From positions 62,001-126,000 of the forward strand of contig JAZNVH010000025.1 in the NCBI GenBank assembly GCA_045592745.1: a DNA stretch of 64,000 nt, read 5' to 3'. Numbering within the stretch: position 1 is the first letter of the stretch; each line of letters opens with the position of its first letter. The position numbers were made by a program, and so were the translations under genes. Of this stretch, positions 42,800 through 52,005 are shown piece by piece. Source of the DNA: Aphodoplasma sp045592745 (lineage in GTDB: Bacteria > Bacillota > Clostridia > UBA1381 > UMGS1253). The notes beneath the pieces were generated by a model, which did no database searches, was not told where the DNA came from, and was given only the letters and a program-made list of their open reading frames with translations.

Positions 42800-45700
42800 A
42801 TGAGTGAAGCAGTACGTCGCGTTTTTGTCGAAAAAAAGAGTGAATTTGCCGTTGAGGCACAGGGGATGCTTTCAGATTTGAGGCAGAACTTATCACTTGA
42901 TAGTTTGAGTGGTGTACGTATTATAAACCGTTATGATGTTACGGGAATAAGCGATGAAGAATATGCCAAGGCGCGTGATTTGATTTTTTCTGAGCCGCCT
43001 GTTGATAATTGCTTTGACGAGGAAATTGAAATTGACAAATCAAGCCGTGTTTTTGCGATTGAGTATTTGCCGGGACAGTATGACCAGAGAGCTGATTCAA
43101 CTGAGGAGTGTATTTCAATTCTTACGCAAAAAGACCGTCCTACAGTAAAAACGGCAAAAATAATAGTTTTAGAGGGCGATATTTGTGATAAGGATTTTAA
43201 GCGTATAAAGAATTACGTAATAAACCCCGTTGAAATGCGTGAAGCATCGCTTGAAAAGCCTGACACACTTGAAATGGAAATTACCATTCCTGATGATGTT
43301 GCAGTTGTAGAGGGCTTTGTATCCATGGCTGACGATGAACTTGAGGGCCTTGTGCGCGAAATGGGCTTTGCTATGGATAAAGACGATTTACAGTTCTGCC
43401 GTGATTATTTCAAAAACGAGGAAAAGCGTAATCCTACACTTACAGAGCTTCGTATGATTGATACATACTGGTCAGACCACTGCAGACATACTACCTTTGG
43501 CACAAAAATAAACAGTGTAAAAATTCCTGAAGGCAAGTATTCTTCAGCTATAAAGCAAGCATACAGTGACTATATGGACACAAAAAATGAGCTTTATCCA
43601 AATGGACGCGATACAACGCTTATGGATATTGCGCTTATGGCGATGAGAAAACTTCGTCACGACGGCGTGCTTACAAAGCTCGATGAGTCGGAAGAAATAA
43701 ATGCCTGCAGCATAAATGTTGACGTAGATGTTGACGGAAAAACTGAAAAATGGCTTGTTATGTTTAAAAATGAAACACATAACCACCCGACTGAAATTGA
43801 GCCGTTTGGTGGCGCTGCAACCTGCCTTGGCGGTGCAATACGTGACCCGCTTTCAGGCCGTTCGTATGTATATCAGGCAATGCGTATTACAGGTGCAGGT
43901 GACCCGAGAAAAACAATGGAAGAGACGCTTGAGGGCAAGCTTATGCAAAAGAAGATTGTTCGTACAGCGGCGGCTGGTTACAGCTCATACGGAAACCAGA
44001 TAGGACTTGCAACAGGACAGGTTGCAGAAATTTATCATGAAGGTTATATCGCAAAGCACATGGAGCTTGGTGCAGTTATCGCAGCAGCACCGAAGGAAAA
44101 TGTTGTTCGTGAGCGTCCCCAGAAAGGCGATGTTGTAATACTTCTTGGCGGAAAAACAGGACGCGACGGCTGTGGCGGTGCTACAGGTTCATCAAAAGCA
44201 CATACGGCAGAGTCTCTTGAAAGTTGTGGCGCAGAGGTTCAAAAGGGTAATCCGCCTGTTGAACGTAAAATACAGCGTTTATTCAGAAATGGCGATGTTA
44301 CAAGACTTATAAAAAGATGTAATGACTTTGGTGCAGGTGGTGTATCTGTTGCAATCGGCGAGCTTGCAGACGGACTTGATATAGACCTTGATAAAGTGCC
44401 GAAAAAGTATGAAGGTCTTGACGGAACAGAGCTTGCTATTTCCGAATCACAGGAGAGAATGGCTGTTGTCGTTGATAAAAACGATGCAGATAAGTTTATA
44501 GAATATGCAAAGAAAGAAAATCTTGATGCGTTGATTGTTGCGGTTGTTACCGACAAAAATCGTCTTACAATGAAATGGCGCGGTAAGGTTATATGTGATA
44601 TTTCGCGTGATTTTCTTAATACAAACGGTGCTTCAAAGGTTACAGACATTGAGGTAGTGTTACCTGATGCAAACACAAATCCGTTTGACGCAGGTGAAGT
44701 TTCAGATATTAAGAAAAAGTGGCTCGAAACACTTTCCAGCCTTAATGTATGCTCACAGAAAGGCCTTGTAGAGCGTTTTGACTCAACAATCGGTGCTGGA
44801 ACTGTTCTTATGCCGTTTGGCGGTAAGTATCAGCTTTCACCATCTGTTGGAATGGTTGCCAAAATACCTGTACTAAAAGGCAAAACAGATACAGCGACAG
44901 CTATGACATATGGTTATGACCCGTATCTTTCATCGTGGTCACCGTTCTATGGCAGTATGTATGCAATAATCGAGTCAATGTCAAAGGCAGTTGCACTTGG
45001 CACGCGCCATGATGACATATATCTTACTCTTCAGGAGTATTTTGAAAAGCTTGGAAACGAGCCTACGCGTTGGGGCAAGCCATTTAGTGCGCTTCTTGGT
45101 GCATTTGTTGCGCAGACAAAATTAAAGGTAGCTGCAATCGGTGGTAAAGACTCAATGAGCGGAAGCTTTATAGATTTAGACGTTCCGCCCACACTTGTAT
45201 CCTTTGCGGTGAATACACTAAAAGCAAGTAAGACAGTATCATCCGAGTTTAAAAAGTCAGGTAATATCGTAGTTGTAGTCAAGGTTAAAAAAGACGAAGA
45301 ATTTATGCCTGATTTTGATGCGCTTTGCAAAAATTATGCTAAGATATATGAGCTTATACAAAACGGAGTTGTGCTTTCGAGCAGCGTTGTAAGTGGCGGC
45401 GGACTTTGCGAGGCTATAAGCAAGATGTGCTTTGGTAATATGATAGGCTTTGAGTTTGACAAAAACATTTCAAAGAGCGAGCTGTTTACAAAGAATTATG
45501 GTGCAATCGTTCTTGAAGTGTCTGATTTGTCAGCACTTAGCGGTCTTGATTATGAGGTTGTTGGTACAACTAACGATACAAAAACAATATCTGCATGCGA
45601 TGTAAAAATTGAGCTTGATGAGGCGGTTAATGCTTGGCAGTCAACACTTGAAGAGGTATATCCGACACAGGCTACTCCTGCAAAGAAGGCGCAGACATAT

Positions 45701-46543
45701 TCGTTTGAGCGTAAAAACATGATTACATCAAATGAGAAATTTGCTCGTCCGAGAGTATTTATACCTGTTTTCCCGGGTACAAACTGTGAATATGATACTA
45801 CGCGTGTATTTGAAGCTGCAGGAGCAGTTGTTGATGTTCTACCGTTTATAAACTTAACACCATCAGATACAGCCCAGACTCTTGAAAAAATGGCAAAAAT
45901 GATTAGCGAGGCACAGATAGTTATGATTCCGGGCGGATTTTCCGGCGGTGACGAGCCTGACGGCAGCGGTAAGTATATTGCTACGGCGTTCCGTAATCCA
46001 ATGGTGAGTGAAGCTGTAAATAACCTTTTGGAAAATCGCGATGGTCTTATGCTTGGTATTTGTAATGGTTTCCAGGCACTTATAAAGCTTGGTCTTGTTA
46101 CACACGGAAGAATTGTTGATTTAAAAGAAGATGCACCAACACTTACATTTAACAATATCGGTCGCCATGTTTCGACAATAGTAACTACACGTATCGCATC
46201 AAATCGTTCACCGTGGCTTTATGCGACAAATGTAGGCGATTTACATTCAATTGCTGTATCACATGGTGAAGGCAGATTTTATGCAAATGATGAGTGGCTT
46301 AAAAAGCTTGTAGAAAACGAGCAGATTGCAACTCAGTATGTAGATCATAGCGGTAATGCAAGTGAGCAAATTCCGTATAACCCCAATGGCTCGGTAGCGG
46401 CTATCGAAGGCATATTCAGCCCCGACGGACGAGTTTTGGGTAAAATGGGACACAGTGAACGTTGTGGCGAAAACATATTTGCAAACATATCGGGTAACAA
46501 AGACCAGAAATTGTTTGAATCCGGTGTTAAGTATTTTAAATAA
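42800..46543 (+). CDS. purL: Phosphoribosylformylglycinamidine synthase, single-chain form
   Basis: A 1,247-residue enzyme of de novo purine synthesis that converts FGAR to FGAM using glutamine. The central synthetase halves include DTYWSDHCRHTTFGT (about 222-236), NETHNHPTEIEPFGGAATCLGGAIRDPLSG and GGKDSMSGSF. The C-terminal glutaminase domain (about 980-1240) starts RPRVFIPVFPGTNCEYDT, has the nucleophile in LGICNGFQALIKLG and the catalytic His/Glu part in IAVSHGEGRFYA. It is the long fused PurL/PurQ type, not the three-gene Bacillus arrangement. It stands alone with its own promoter. Confidence 0.97.
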   Translation: MSEAVRRVFVEKKSEFAVEAQGMLSDLRQNLSLDSLSGVRIINRYDVTGISDEEYAKARDLIFSEPPVDNCFDEEIEIDKSSRVFAIEYLPGQYDQRADSTEECISILTQKDRPTVKTAKIIVLEGDICDKDFKRIKNYVINPVEMREASLEKPDTLEMEITIPDDVAVVEGFVSMADDELEGLVREMGFAMDKDDLQFCRDYFKNEEKRNPTLTELRMIDTYWSDHCRHTTFGTKINSVKIPEGKYSSAIKQAYSDYMDTKNELYPNGRDTTLMDIALMAMRKLRHDGVLTKLDESEEINACSINVDVDVDGKTEKWLVMFKNETHNHPTEIEPFGGAATCLGGAIRDPLSGRSYVYQAMRITGAGDPRKTMEETLEGKLMQKKIVRTAAAGYSSYGNQIGLATGQVAEIYHEGYIAKHMELGAVIAAAPKENVVRERPQKGDVVILLGGKTGRDGCGGATGSSKAHTAESLESCGAEVQKGNPPVERKIQRLFRNGDVTRLIKRCNDFGAGGVSVAIGELADGLDIDLDKVPKKYEGLDGTELAISESQERMAVVVDKNDADKFIEYAKKENLDALIVAVVTDKNRLTMKWRGKVICDISRDFLNTNGASKVTDIEVVLPDANTNPFDAGEVSDIKKKWLETLSSLNVCSQKGLVERFDSTIGAGTVLMPFGGKYQLSPSVGMVAKIPVLKGKTDTATAMTYGYDPYLSSWSPFYGSMYAIIESMSKAVALGTRHDDIYLTLQEYFEKLGNEPTRWGKPFSALLGAFVAQTKLKVAAIGGKDSMSGSFIDLDVPPTLVSFAVNTLKASKTVSSEFKKSGNIVVVVKVKKDEEFMPDFDALCKNYAKIYELIQNGVVLSSSVVSGGGLCEAISKMCFGNMIGFEFDKNISKSELFTKNYGAIVLEVSDLSALSGLDYEVVGTTNDTKTISACDVKIELDEAVNAWQSTLEEVYPTQATPAKKAQTYSFERKNMITSNEKFARPRVFIPVFPGTNCEYDTTRVFEAAGAVVDVLPFINLTPSDTAQTLEKMAKMISEAQIVMIPGGFSGGDEPDGSGKYIATAFRNPMVSEAVNNLLENRDGLMLGICNGFQALIKLGLVTHGRIVDLKEDAPTLTFNNIGRHVSTIVTTRIASNRSPWLYATNVGDLHSIAVSHGEGRFYANDEWLKKLVENEQIATQYVDHSGNASEQIPYNPNGSVAAIEGIFSPDGRVLGKMGHSERCGENIFANISGNKDQKLFESGVKYFK

Positions 46544-46579
46544 TTATCCTGAAAAGGCGAAAGGACTGGTAAGTTAAAT

Positions 46580-47428
46580 ATGGGACTTTTCAAAATTGAT
46601 TTTAACAAGCCGGGAAAAGGCGTAGAAAAAGAGGATTTGCAAAAACATCGCTTTTTAATCTTTTTTGATGTGCTTTTTCGTAAATTTGTAAAATTTATGC
46701 AATTAAATCTTTTATACCTCGTATTTTCTCTTCCATACCTTTTGGTGTTGTATCTTTTCTCGCCACTTAATGCGACTGCGCTTGCATCGGTAGAGTTTAA
46801 CGGCATAGGAGAATTTGTAAAAACTTTTACGGGAGAAAGCTTTATAGGTTTTGATTTGACATTAAGACTTTTGTTTGTCTTTGGTATTGCAGTTTTGTGG
46901 GGCACAGGCCCCGCATCTGCAGGCGGTGCGTATATTATGCGTAATTTTGCGCGCGAAGAGCACGCATGGGTAATGAGCGATTTCTGGGATAATGTAAAAT
47001 TCAATTTTAAGCAGAGTATGGCTGTTTTGCTTATTGATATATTAGTGATTTATGTAAGTATAGTTGCGTTTAACTTTTATTCTATGCAATATGAGACTAC
47101 GCCAAATCAGATATATCTTATTGCCCAGGGAATATTAGCGTTTGTTTTGATGATATATACTTTTATGCACTATTATATATATCAGCTTATGATAAGCTAT
47201 GAAAACAAGCTTGTTGACTTATACAAAAACGCTATGCTGTTTTGTATTGCAAAATTCCCGCAAAACATATTTTTTACTGTGATTTCGTTTGGAATAGTGC
47301 TTGGTTGGTTTATGCTCTTAAACATGTATGCATTCGTTGTTTTTGTTTTAATATTTACAATTGTATGCAAGTTTATAATAGAGTTTTACACCTCGCAGGT
47401 AATACGCACCACATTAATACAAAAGTAA
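46580..47428 (+). CDS. DUF624/YesL-like membrane protein
   Basis: A 282-residue protein with five or six membrane helices (about 40-60, 100-120, 150-170, 185-205, 230-262). The motif GPASAGGAYIMRNFAREEHAWVMSDFWDNVKFNFKQS (about 112-148) fits the DUF624 core, GPA.AG....R...R.E..W...DFW...K.NF.QS. YesL-type members accompany carbohydrate uptake genes, but no such genes are near. The N-terminus is basic and cytoplasmic. It lies 36 bases after purL and 39 before miaB, so read-through is likely. Confidence 0.8.
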   Translation: MGLFKIDFNKPGKGVEKEDLQKHRFLIFFDVLFRKFVKFMQLNLLYLVFSLPYLLVLYLFSPLNATALASVEFNGIGEFVKTFTGESFIGFDLTLRLLFVFGIAVLWGTGPASAGGAYIMRNFAREEHAWVMSDFWDNVKFNFKQSMAVLLIDILVIYVSIVAFNFYSMQYETTPNQIYLIAQGILAFVLMIYTFMHYYIYQLMISYENKLVDLYKNAMLFCIAKFPQNIFFTVISFGIVLGWFMLLNMYAFVVFVLIFTIVCKFIIEFYTSQVIRTTLIQK

Positions 47429-47467
47429 TTTATGACAACATAGATTCTTGATAGGCGGAGAAAATAT

Positions 47468-48889
47468 ATGAAAAGAGAAGATATAATAATTTCTGATGCG
47501 CAAATTCTTGAGCAAAAGGAATTTATAAAAAAAATATCCGACATAAACGCTTTGCGTGCATCAAAGCCTATGGCTTATGTCGTGACGTATGGATGTCAGC
47601 AGAACGAAAATGACTCCGAACGTATACGTGGCATGCTTTGCGAGGCAGGGTATGATTTTTGTGATGATGCAAAAGATGCCGATATTATAATTTATAACAC
47701 CTGCGCTGTGCGCGAGCATGCAGAGCTTAAGGTATACGGCAATTTAGGTGCACTAAAGGCGCTTAAACGCAAAAAACCTGAACTTATTATTGGTGTTTGC
47801 GGATGCATGATGCAGCAAGAGCACGTTGCAAAAAGGATTAAGCAAAAATACACACACGTAGATATAATATTTGGAACTCATACACTGTATACTCTTCCAC
47901 AGCTCATATATAATGTGCTTGACACGCGTGAAAGAAGTATAAATGTTATAGAGGCGCACGGATATATTGCCGAAAATATGCCAATCAGGCGCGAAGGCGA
48001 TGTTTTAGCGTATGTTTCTGTAATGTATGGATGCAATAATTTTTGCTCATACTGCATCGTTCCTTATGTGCGCGGACGCGAGCGCAGCCGTTCATGTGAG
48101 GATATTATACGCGAGGTGCGAGAGGTTGCGTCTAAGGGCTATAGAGAGGTAATGCTTCTAGGTCAGAATGTAAATTCATACGGAAATGACCTTGATGAAG
48201 AAATTGATTTTTCCGATTTGCTTGTTCGTGTAAGCGAAGTTGACGGAATTGAACGAATAAGGTTTATGACATCGCACCCAAAGGATTTTAATGAAAAGTT
48301 GATTGATACAATAGCTTCAAATAAAAAAATTTGCAATCAGCTTCATTTGCCGCTCCAGGCGGGAAGCGATGATGTGCTTTTGAAAATGAACCGCAAATAT
48401 ACAAGCGGCGATTATATAAAAAAAGTGCAGAAGGTAAGAAAAAGAATACCTGATATTACACTTACAACCGACATTATAGTTGGTTTTCCGACAGAAACAA
48501 ACGAAGATTTTGAAAAAACAATCGATGTTTTAAAAGAGGTTAAGTTTGACTCGATATATTCATTTATATATTCAAAGCGTACGGGTACACCTGCTGCAAA
48601 GCTTGATATGGCACTTGATGAACAACAGATTCATAAAAACTTTGACCGTCTTTTAGAGGTTCAAAACGAAATATCAAAACAGATTAATGATTCCTATATA
48701 GGACGTGTATGCGATGTTTTGGTAGAGGGCAGGTCAAAAACTGATGAAAATGTTGTGTCAGGACGCACCGAAGGTGGCAAAATTGTTCACATAAAAGATG
48801 GCGATGAGTCGCTTAAAGGAAAGATTGTTAGTGTAAAAATTACGGCGGCAAAGACGTGGTTTTTAACGGGTGAAATAGTCCCGAATTAA
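47468..48889 (+). CDS. miaB: tRNA-2-methylthio-N6-dimethylallyladenosine synthase
   Basis: A 473-residue radical-SAM methylthiotransferase that adds a methylthio group to i6A37 in tRNA, acting after MiaA, which is encoded further on. The N-terminal domain binds one 4Fe-4S cluster through cysteines in VVTYGCQQNENDSERI (about 38-53), NTCAVREHAELK and GVCGCMMQQ. The radical-SAM cluster is held by YGCNNFCSYCIVPYVRGRERSR (about 187-208). A TRAM domain closes the protein. A YlbF/YmcA-like gene follows, as in Bacillus. Confidence 0.97.
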   Translation: MKREDIIISDAQILEQKEFIKKISDINALRASKPMAYVVTYGCQQNENDSERIRGMLCEAGYDFCDDAKDADIIIYNTCAVREHAELKVYGNLGALKALKRKKPELIIGVCGCMMQQEHVAKRIKQKYTHVDIIFGTHTLYTLPQLIYNVLDTRERSINVIEAHGYIAENMPIRREGDVLAYVSVMYGCNNFCSYCIVPYVRGRERSRSCEDIIREVREVASKGYREVMLLGQNVNSYGNDLDEEIDFSDLLVRVSEVDGIERIRFMTSHPKDFNEKLIDTIASNKKICNQLHLPLQAGSDDVLLKMNRKYTSGDYIKKVQKVRKRIPDITLTTDIIVGFPTETNEDFEKTIDVLKEVKFDSIYSFIYSKRTGTPAAKLDMALDEQQIHKNFDRLLEVQNEISKQINDSYIGRVCDVLVEGRSKTDENVVSGRTEGGKIVHIKDGDESLKGKIVSVKITAAKTWFLTGEIVPN

Positions 48890-48923
48890 TATTTTAAAAA
48901 TAAATTTTTGGAGGATGTAAAAA

Positions 48924-49310
48924 ATGGAAATTTTAGAAATGGCAAGAGAACTTGGAAAAGCAATAGCAGAAAGTGAGCTTATGGAAAACTCTAAAAAAGC
49001 AGAGGAAATCCAAAACAATGACGAAGAGGCTCAAAAGCTTATTGGTGAATATAACTTGAAGCGTATGCAGCTTGCACAGCGCGTACAAAAGGAAAACCCC
49101 TCAAAAGAGGAAATGGAAGCAATAAGACAGGAGCTTGCTGATGAGTTTGACAAGCTTATGCAAAATGAGAGTATCAAAAACTTTATCAATGCAAAAAAAG
49201 AGCTTGATGCAGTGCTTGAACAGGTTAACAATATAATTACATTTTATGTTACAGGCAAAACAAACAGTGGTTGCTCATCCGATTGTAGCAGCTGTGGCGG
49301 CTGCCATTAA
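48924..49310 (+). CDS. YlbF/YmcA-family protein with Cys-rich tail
   Basis: A 128-residue mostly helical protein of the YlbF/YmcA family: ELGKAIAESELMENSKKAEEIQNNDEEAQKLIGEYN (about 10-45) and a second long helix to about 112. The last 12 residues, CSSDCSSCGGCH, hold four cysteines and a histidine, able to bind a metal or Fe-S cluster. In Bacillus subtilis YlbF, YmcA and YaaT form an Fe-S-containing complex affecting RNA processing and development, and ymcA lies between miaB and mutS, the same position as here. Orthology to YmcA is inferred from that synteny. Confidence 0.85.
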   Translation: MEILEMARELGKAIAESELMENSKKAEEIQNNDEEAQKLIGEYNLKRMQLAQRVQKENPSKEEMEAIRQELADEFDKLMQNESIKNFINAKKELDAVLEQVNNIITFYVTGKTNSGCSSDCSSCGGCH

Positions 49311-49343
49311 GAAATAAAATTGCCGTGAGGGGAGGCATAGCAT

Positions 49344-51977
49344 ATGACAGATCAGACGCCGATGATGAAGCAGTATCTTCAGATAAAAAATAAATATAAT
49401 GATTGCATTTTATTTTATCGTCTTGGCGATTTTTATGAAATGTTTAATGATGATGCCATAATTGCCTCTCGCGAACTTGAACTTGTCTTAACAGGTCGCG
49501 GCGGCAAAAAGGGAGATAAAATCGGCGGCGAGGGTGGACGTGTGCCAATGTGCGGCGTACCTTTTCACAGTGCAGATTCATATATAGTACGTCTTGTATC
49601 AAAGGGATATAAGGTTGCAATATGTGAGCAGACAGAGGAACCTACAGCATCGTCAAAAGATGTAGTTCGCCGCGAGGTAGTGAAGATTGTGACGCCCGGA
49701 ACGGTTACAGATGCAAAGGCGCTTGATGAGAAAAAAAACAACTTTCTTGCACTTGTGCATTGTGGAAAAAATGCGGATACAGCGCTTGTTTTTGCGGATA
49801 TATCAACAGGTGAAGTATTCGCTACAAAAATATCGGGAATTGATGCGGATATAGTTTCGGACGAGATTGCTAGTTATAATCCGTCGGAGCTGATTTTTAG
49901 CAAAAGCGCTGATGAAGCATACGGACAGATTATAAAAAGTCGTTTTGATGTGTATGTAGGAAATATTGACGAAGAATTTTTTGACTATGATGTTGCTCGC
50001 AGTGCGATAGTAGATGAGATGGCGTCAAACGATATTTCAGAGGCGCAAATTCCAAACGATGATACACTTATATCTGCTATTGGAGCGGTGATTATTTATC
50101 TTAGTGATACACAAAAATCCACGTTTTTTAAGTTGCTTGATATAAAGTGTTACGAAGTTCGGCAATATGTAGGGCTTGATTATAATACAAGACGAAATCT
50201 TGAGCTTACGTATTCTATGCGAGAAAAAGCGAAAAAAGGCACACTTTTATGGGTGCTTGACCATACAAAAACCTCGATGGGCGGAAGAATGCTCACGCAG
50301 TGGATTGAAAAACCATTAATAAGCGTAGGAGAAATACGTTTTCGTCAGCAAGGCGTAAACGAGCTTCTGGATAATATAATGCTAAGAGAAGAGATAGAGG
50401 TATATCTTGATAAGATATACGATATTGCCAGACTTATTAACAGAATATCTCTTGGTAGTGCATCTCCGAGAGATATGATTTCTCTTCGTGATTCATTAGG
50501 TGTTTTGCCTGAAATTAAAGAAAAACTTTCGGCATTTAATACAGATATTTTATGTGCGCAATACGAAAGGCTTGATGTGCTTAGTGATATACATGATCTT
50601 TTGTGTGAAGCAATAGCAGATGAACCTTCTGTAAATGTGCGTGATGGTGGCGTTATAAAGGACGGTTATAACGAAAATGTTGATGAATATCGCACAGCTC
50701 AGCGCGAGGGTAAAACGTGGCTTGCTGATGTGCAAACTGCTGAGCGTGAAAAAACGGGCATAAAAACTTTAAAAGTTGGATATAACAAGGTTTTTGGTTA
50801 TTACATAGAAGTGAGCAAAGGACAAACCTCTCAGGTGCCCGATTATTATGTAAGACGCCAGACACTTGTCAACGGTGAAAGATATATCACCCCAAAGCTT
50901 AAGGAAATAGAAAATATTATAATTGGTGCAGAAGAACGTCTTATAAGACTTGAGGCGCACTTATTTGACGAGGTAAAAAAGAAAATATGCGCCCAGATTG
51001 AAAGACTTAAAACAACTGCGGATGTAATTGCGACATTGGATGTTCTTTGTTCGTTTGCAAAAGTTGCGCAGCAAAACGATTACTGTATGCCGACTGTCGA
51101 TAACTCCGAGATAATAAAAATCAAGGACGGACGTCATCCTGTAGTTGAAAAAATGCTTAAAAATGAGCTTTTTGTGCCAAATGATACATATATAGATACA
51201 GGCGATGAACGCATGTGTATTATAACAGGACCTAATATGGCAGGTAAATCGACATATATGCGTCAGGTAGCTCTTATAACCTTAATGGCACAAATAGGAA
51301 GCTTTGTCCCTGCGTCGCAGGCGCAAATAGGCGTTGTTGACAAGATATTTACACGCGTAGGTGCGTCAGATGACCTTGCAACAGGGCAAAGTACATTTAT
51401 GGTCGAGATGAACGAGGTTACAAACATACTCAATAACGCTACAAAAAAGAGTCTTGTTGTGCTTGATGAAATTGGCAGAGGTACCAGCACCTATGACGGA
51501 CTTTCGATTGCGTGGGCTGTTGCGGAGTATATATGTGATACCCAAAAAATTGGTGCAAGAACGCTGTTTTCTACACACTATCACGAGCTTACAGAGCTTG
51601 AAAACAGAATAGGTGGAATAAAAAATTATTGCATTGCTGTAAAAAAACGTGGCGATGATATCACATTTTTAAGAAAGATAATACGTGGCGGTGCAGACGG
51701 CAGCTACGGTATAGAGGTTGCCGCGCTTGCGGGAATTCCGGGCGAGGTAACTGCGCGTGCAAAGGAAATCTTTAAAAAGCTTGAACAAAACGATGTGAAC
51801 AAGCCATCATATCAGCTTGGAATAGAAGAGGCTATGAGCTACTCGGGCGATTTTTTAAAGCAAAATGATTTTACAGAAATAGTGGAAGAATTAAAGAAAA
51901 TTGATGTTACGACATTTACGCCTATTGAAGCGCTAAATAAGCTTTACGAGCTTACAAACAAGGCAAAGGAAAATTAG
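49344..51977 (+). CDS. mutS: DNA mismatch repair protein MutS
   Basis: MutS, 877 residues, recognises mismatches. The N-terminal mismatch-binding FYEMF motif is in YRLGDFYEMFNDDA (about 25-38). Connector, lever and clamp domains follow. The ATPase has Walker A in ITGPNMAGKSTYMRQ (about 632-646), Walker B in VVLDEIGRGTSTYDGL (about 706-721) and STHYHELT. A C-terminal helix supports tetramer formation. It is followed 28 bases on by mutL, whose ribosome site is very strong. Confidence 0.98.
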   Translation: MTDQTPMMKQYLQIKNKYNDCILFYRLGDFYEMFNDDAIIASRELELVLTGRGGKKGDKIGGEGGRVPMCGVPFHSADSYIVRLVSKGYKVAICEQTEEPTASSKDVVRREVVKIVTPGTVTDAKALDEKKNNFLALVHCGKNADTALVFADISTGEVFATKISGIDADIVSDEIASYNPSELIFSKSADEAYGQIIKSRFDVYVGNIDEEFFDYDVARSAIVDEMASNDISEAQIPNDDTLISAIGAVIIYLSDTQKSTFFKLLDIKCYEVRQYVGLDYNTRRNLELTYSMREKAKKGTLLWVLDHTKTSMGGRMLTQWIEKPLISVGEIRFRQQGVNELLDNIMLREEIEVYLDKIYDIARLINRISLGSASPRDMISLRDSLGVLPEIKEKLSAFNTDILCAQYERLDVLSDIHDLLCEAIADEPSVNVRDGGVIKDGYNENVDEYRTAQREGKTWLADVQTAEREKTGIKTLKVGYNKVFGYYIEVSKGQTSQVPDYYVRRQTLVNGERYITPKLKEIENIIIGAEERLIRLEAHLFDEVKKKICAQIERLKTTADVIATLDVLCSFAKVAQQNDYCMPTVDNSEIIKIKDGRHPVVEKMLKNELFVPNDTYIDTGDERMCIITGPNMAGKSTYMRQVALITLMAQIGSFVPASQAQIGVVDKIFTRVGASDDLATGQSTFMVEMNEVTNILNNATKKSLVVLDEIGRGTSTYDGLSIAWAVAEYICDTQKIGARTLFSTHYHELTELENRIGGIKNYCIAVKKRGDDITFLRKIIRGGADGSYGIEVAALAGIPGEVTARAKEIFKKLEQNDVNKPSYQLGIEEAMSYSGDFLKQNDFTEIVEELKKIDVTTFTPIEALNKLYELTNKAKEN

Positions 51978-52005
51978 ATTCTTTTCTGACAAAGGAGGTG
52001 AGCAT

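Noticed and set aside
45550..46155. 201-residue leftward open frame opposite purL
   Set aside because: Shadow of the glutaminase domain of purL; rich in Ser, Thr and Pro as expected from reverse reading.
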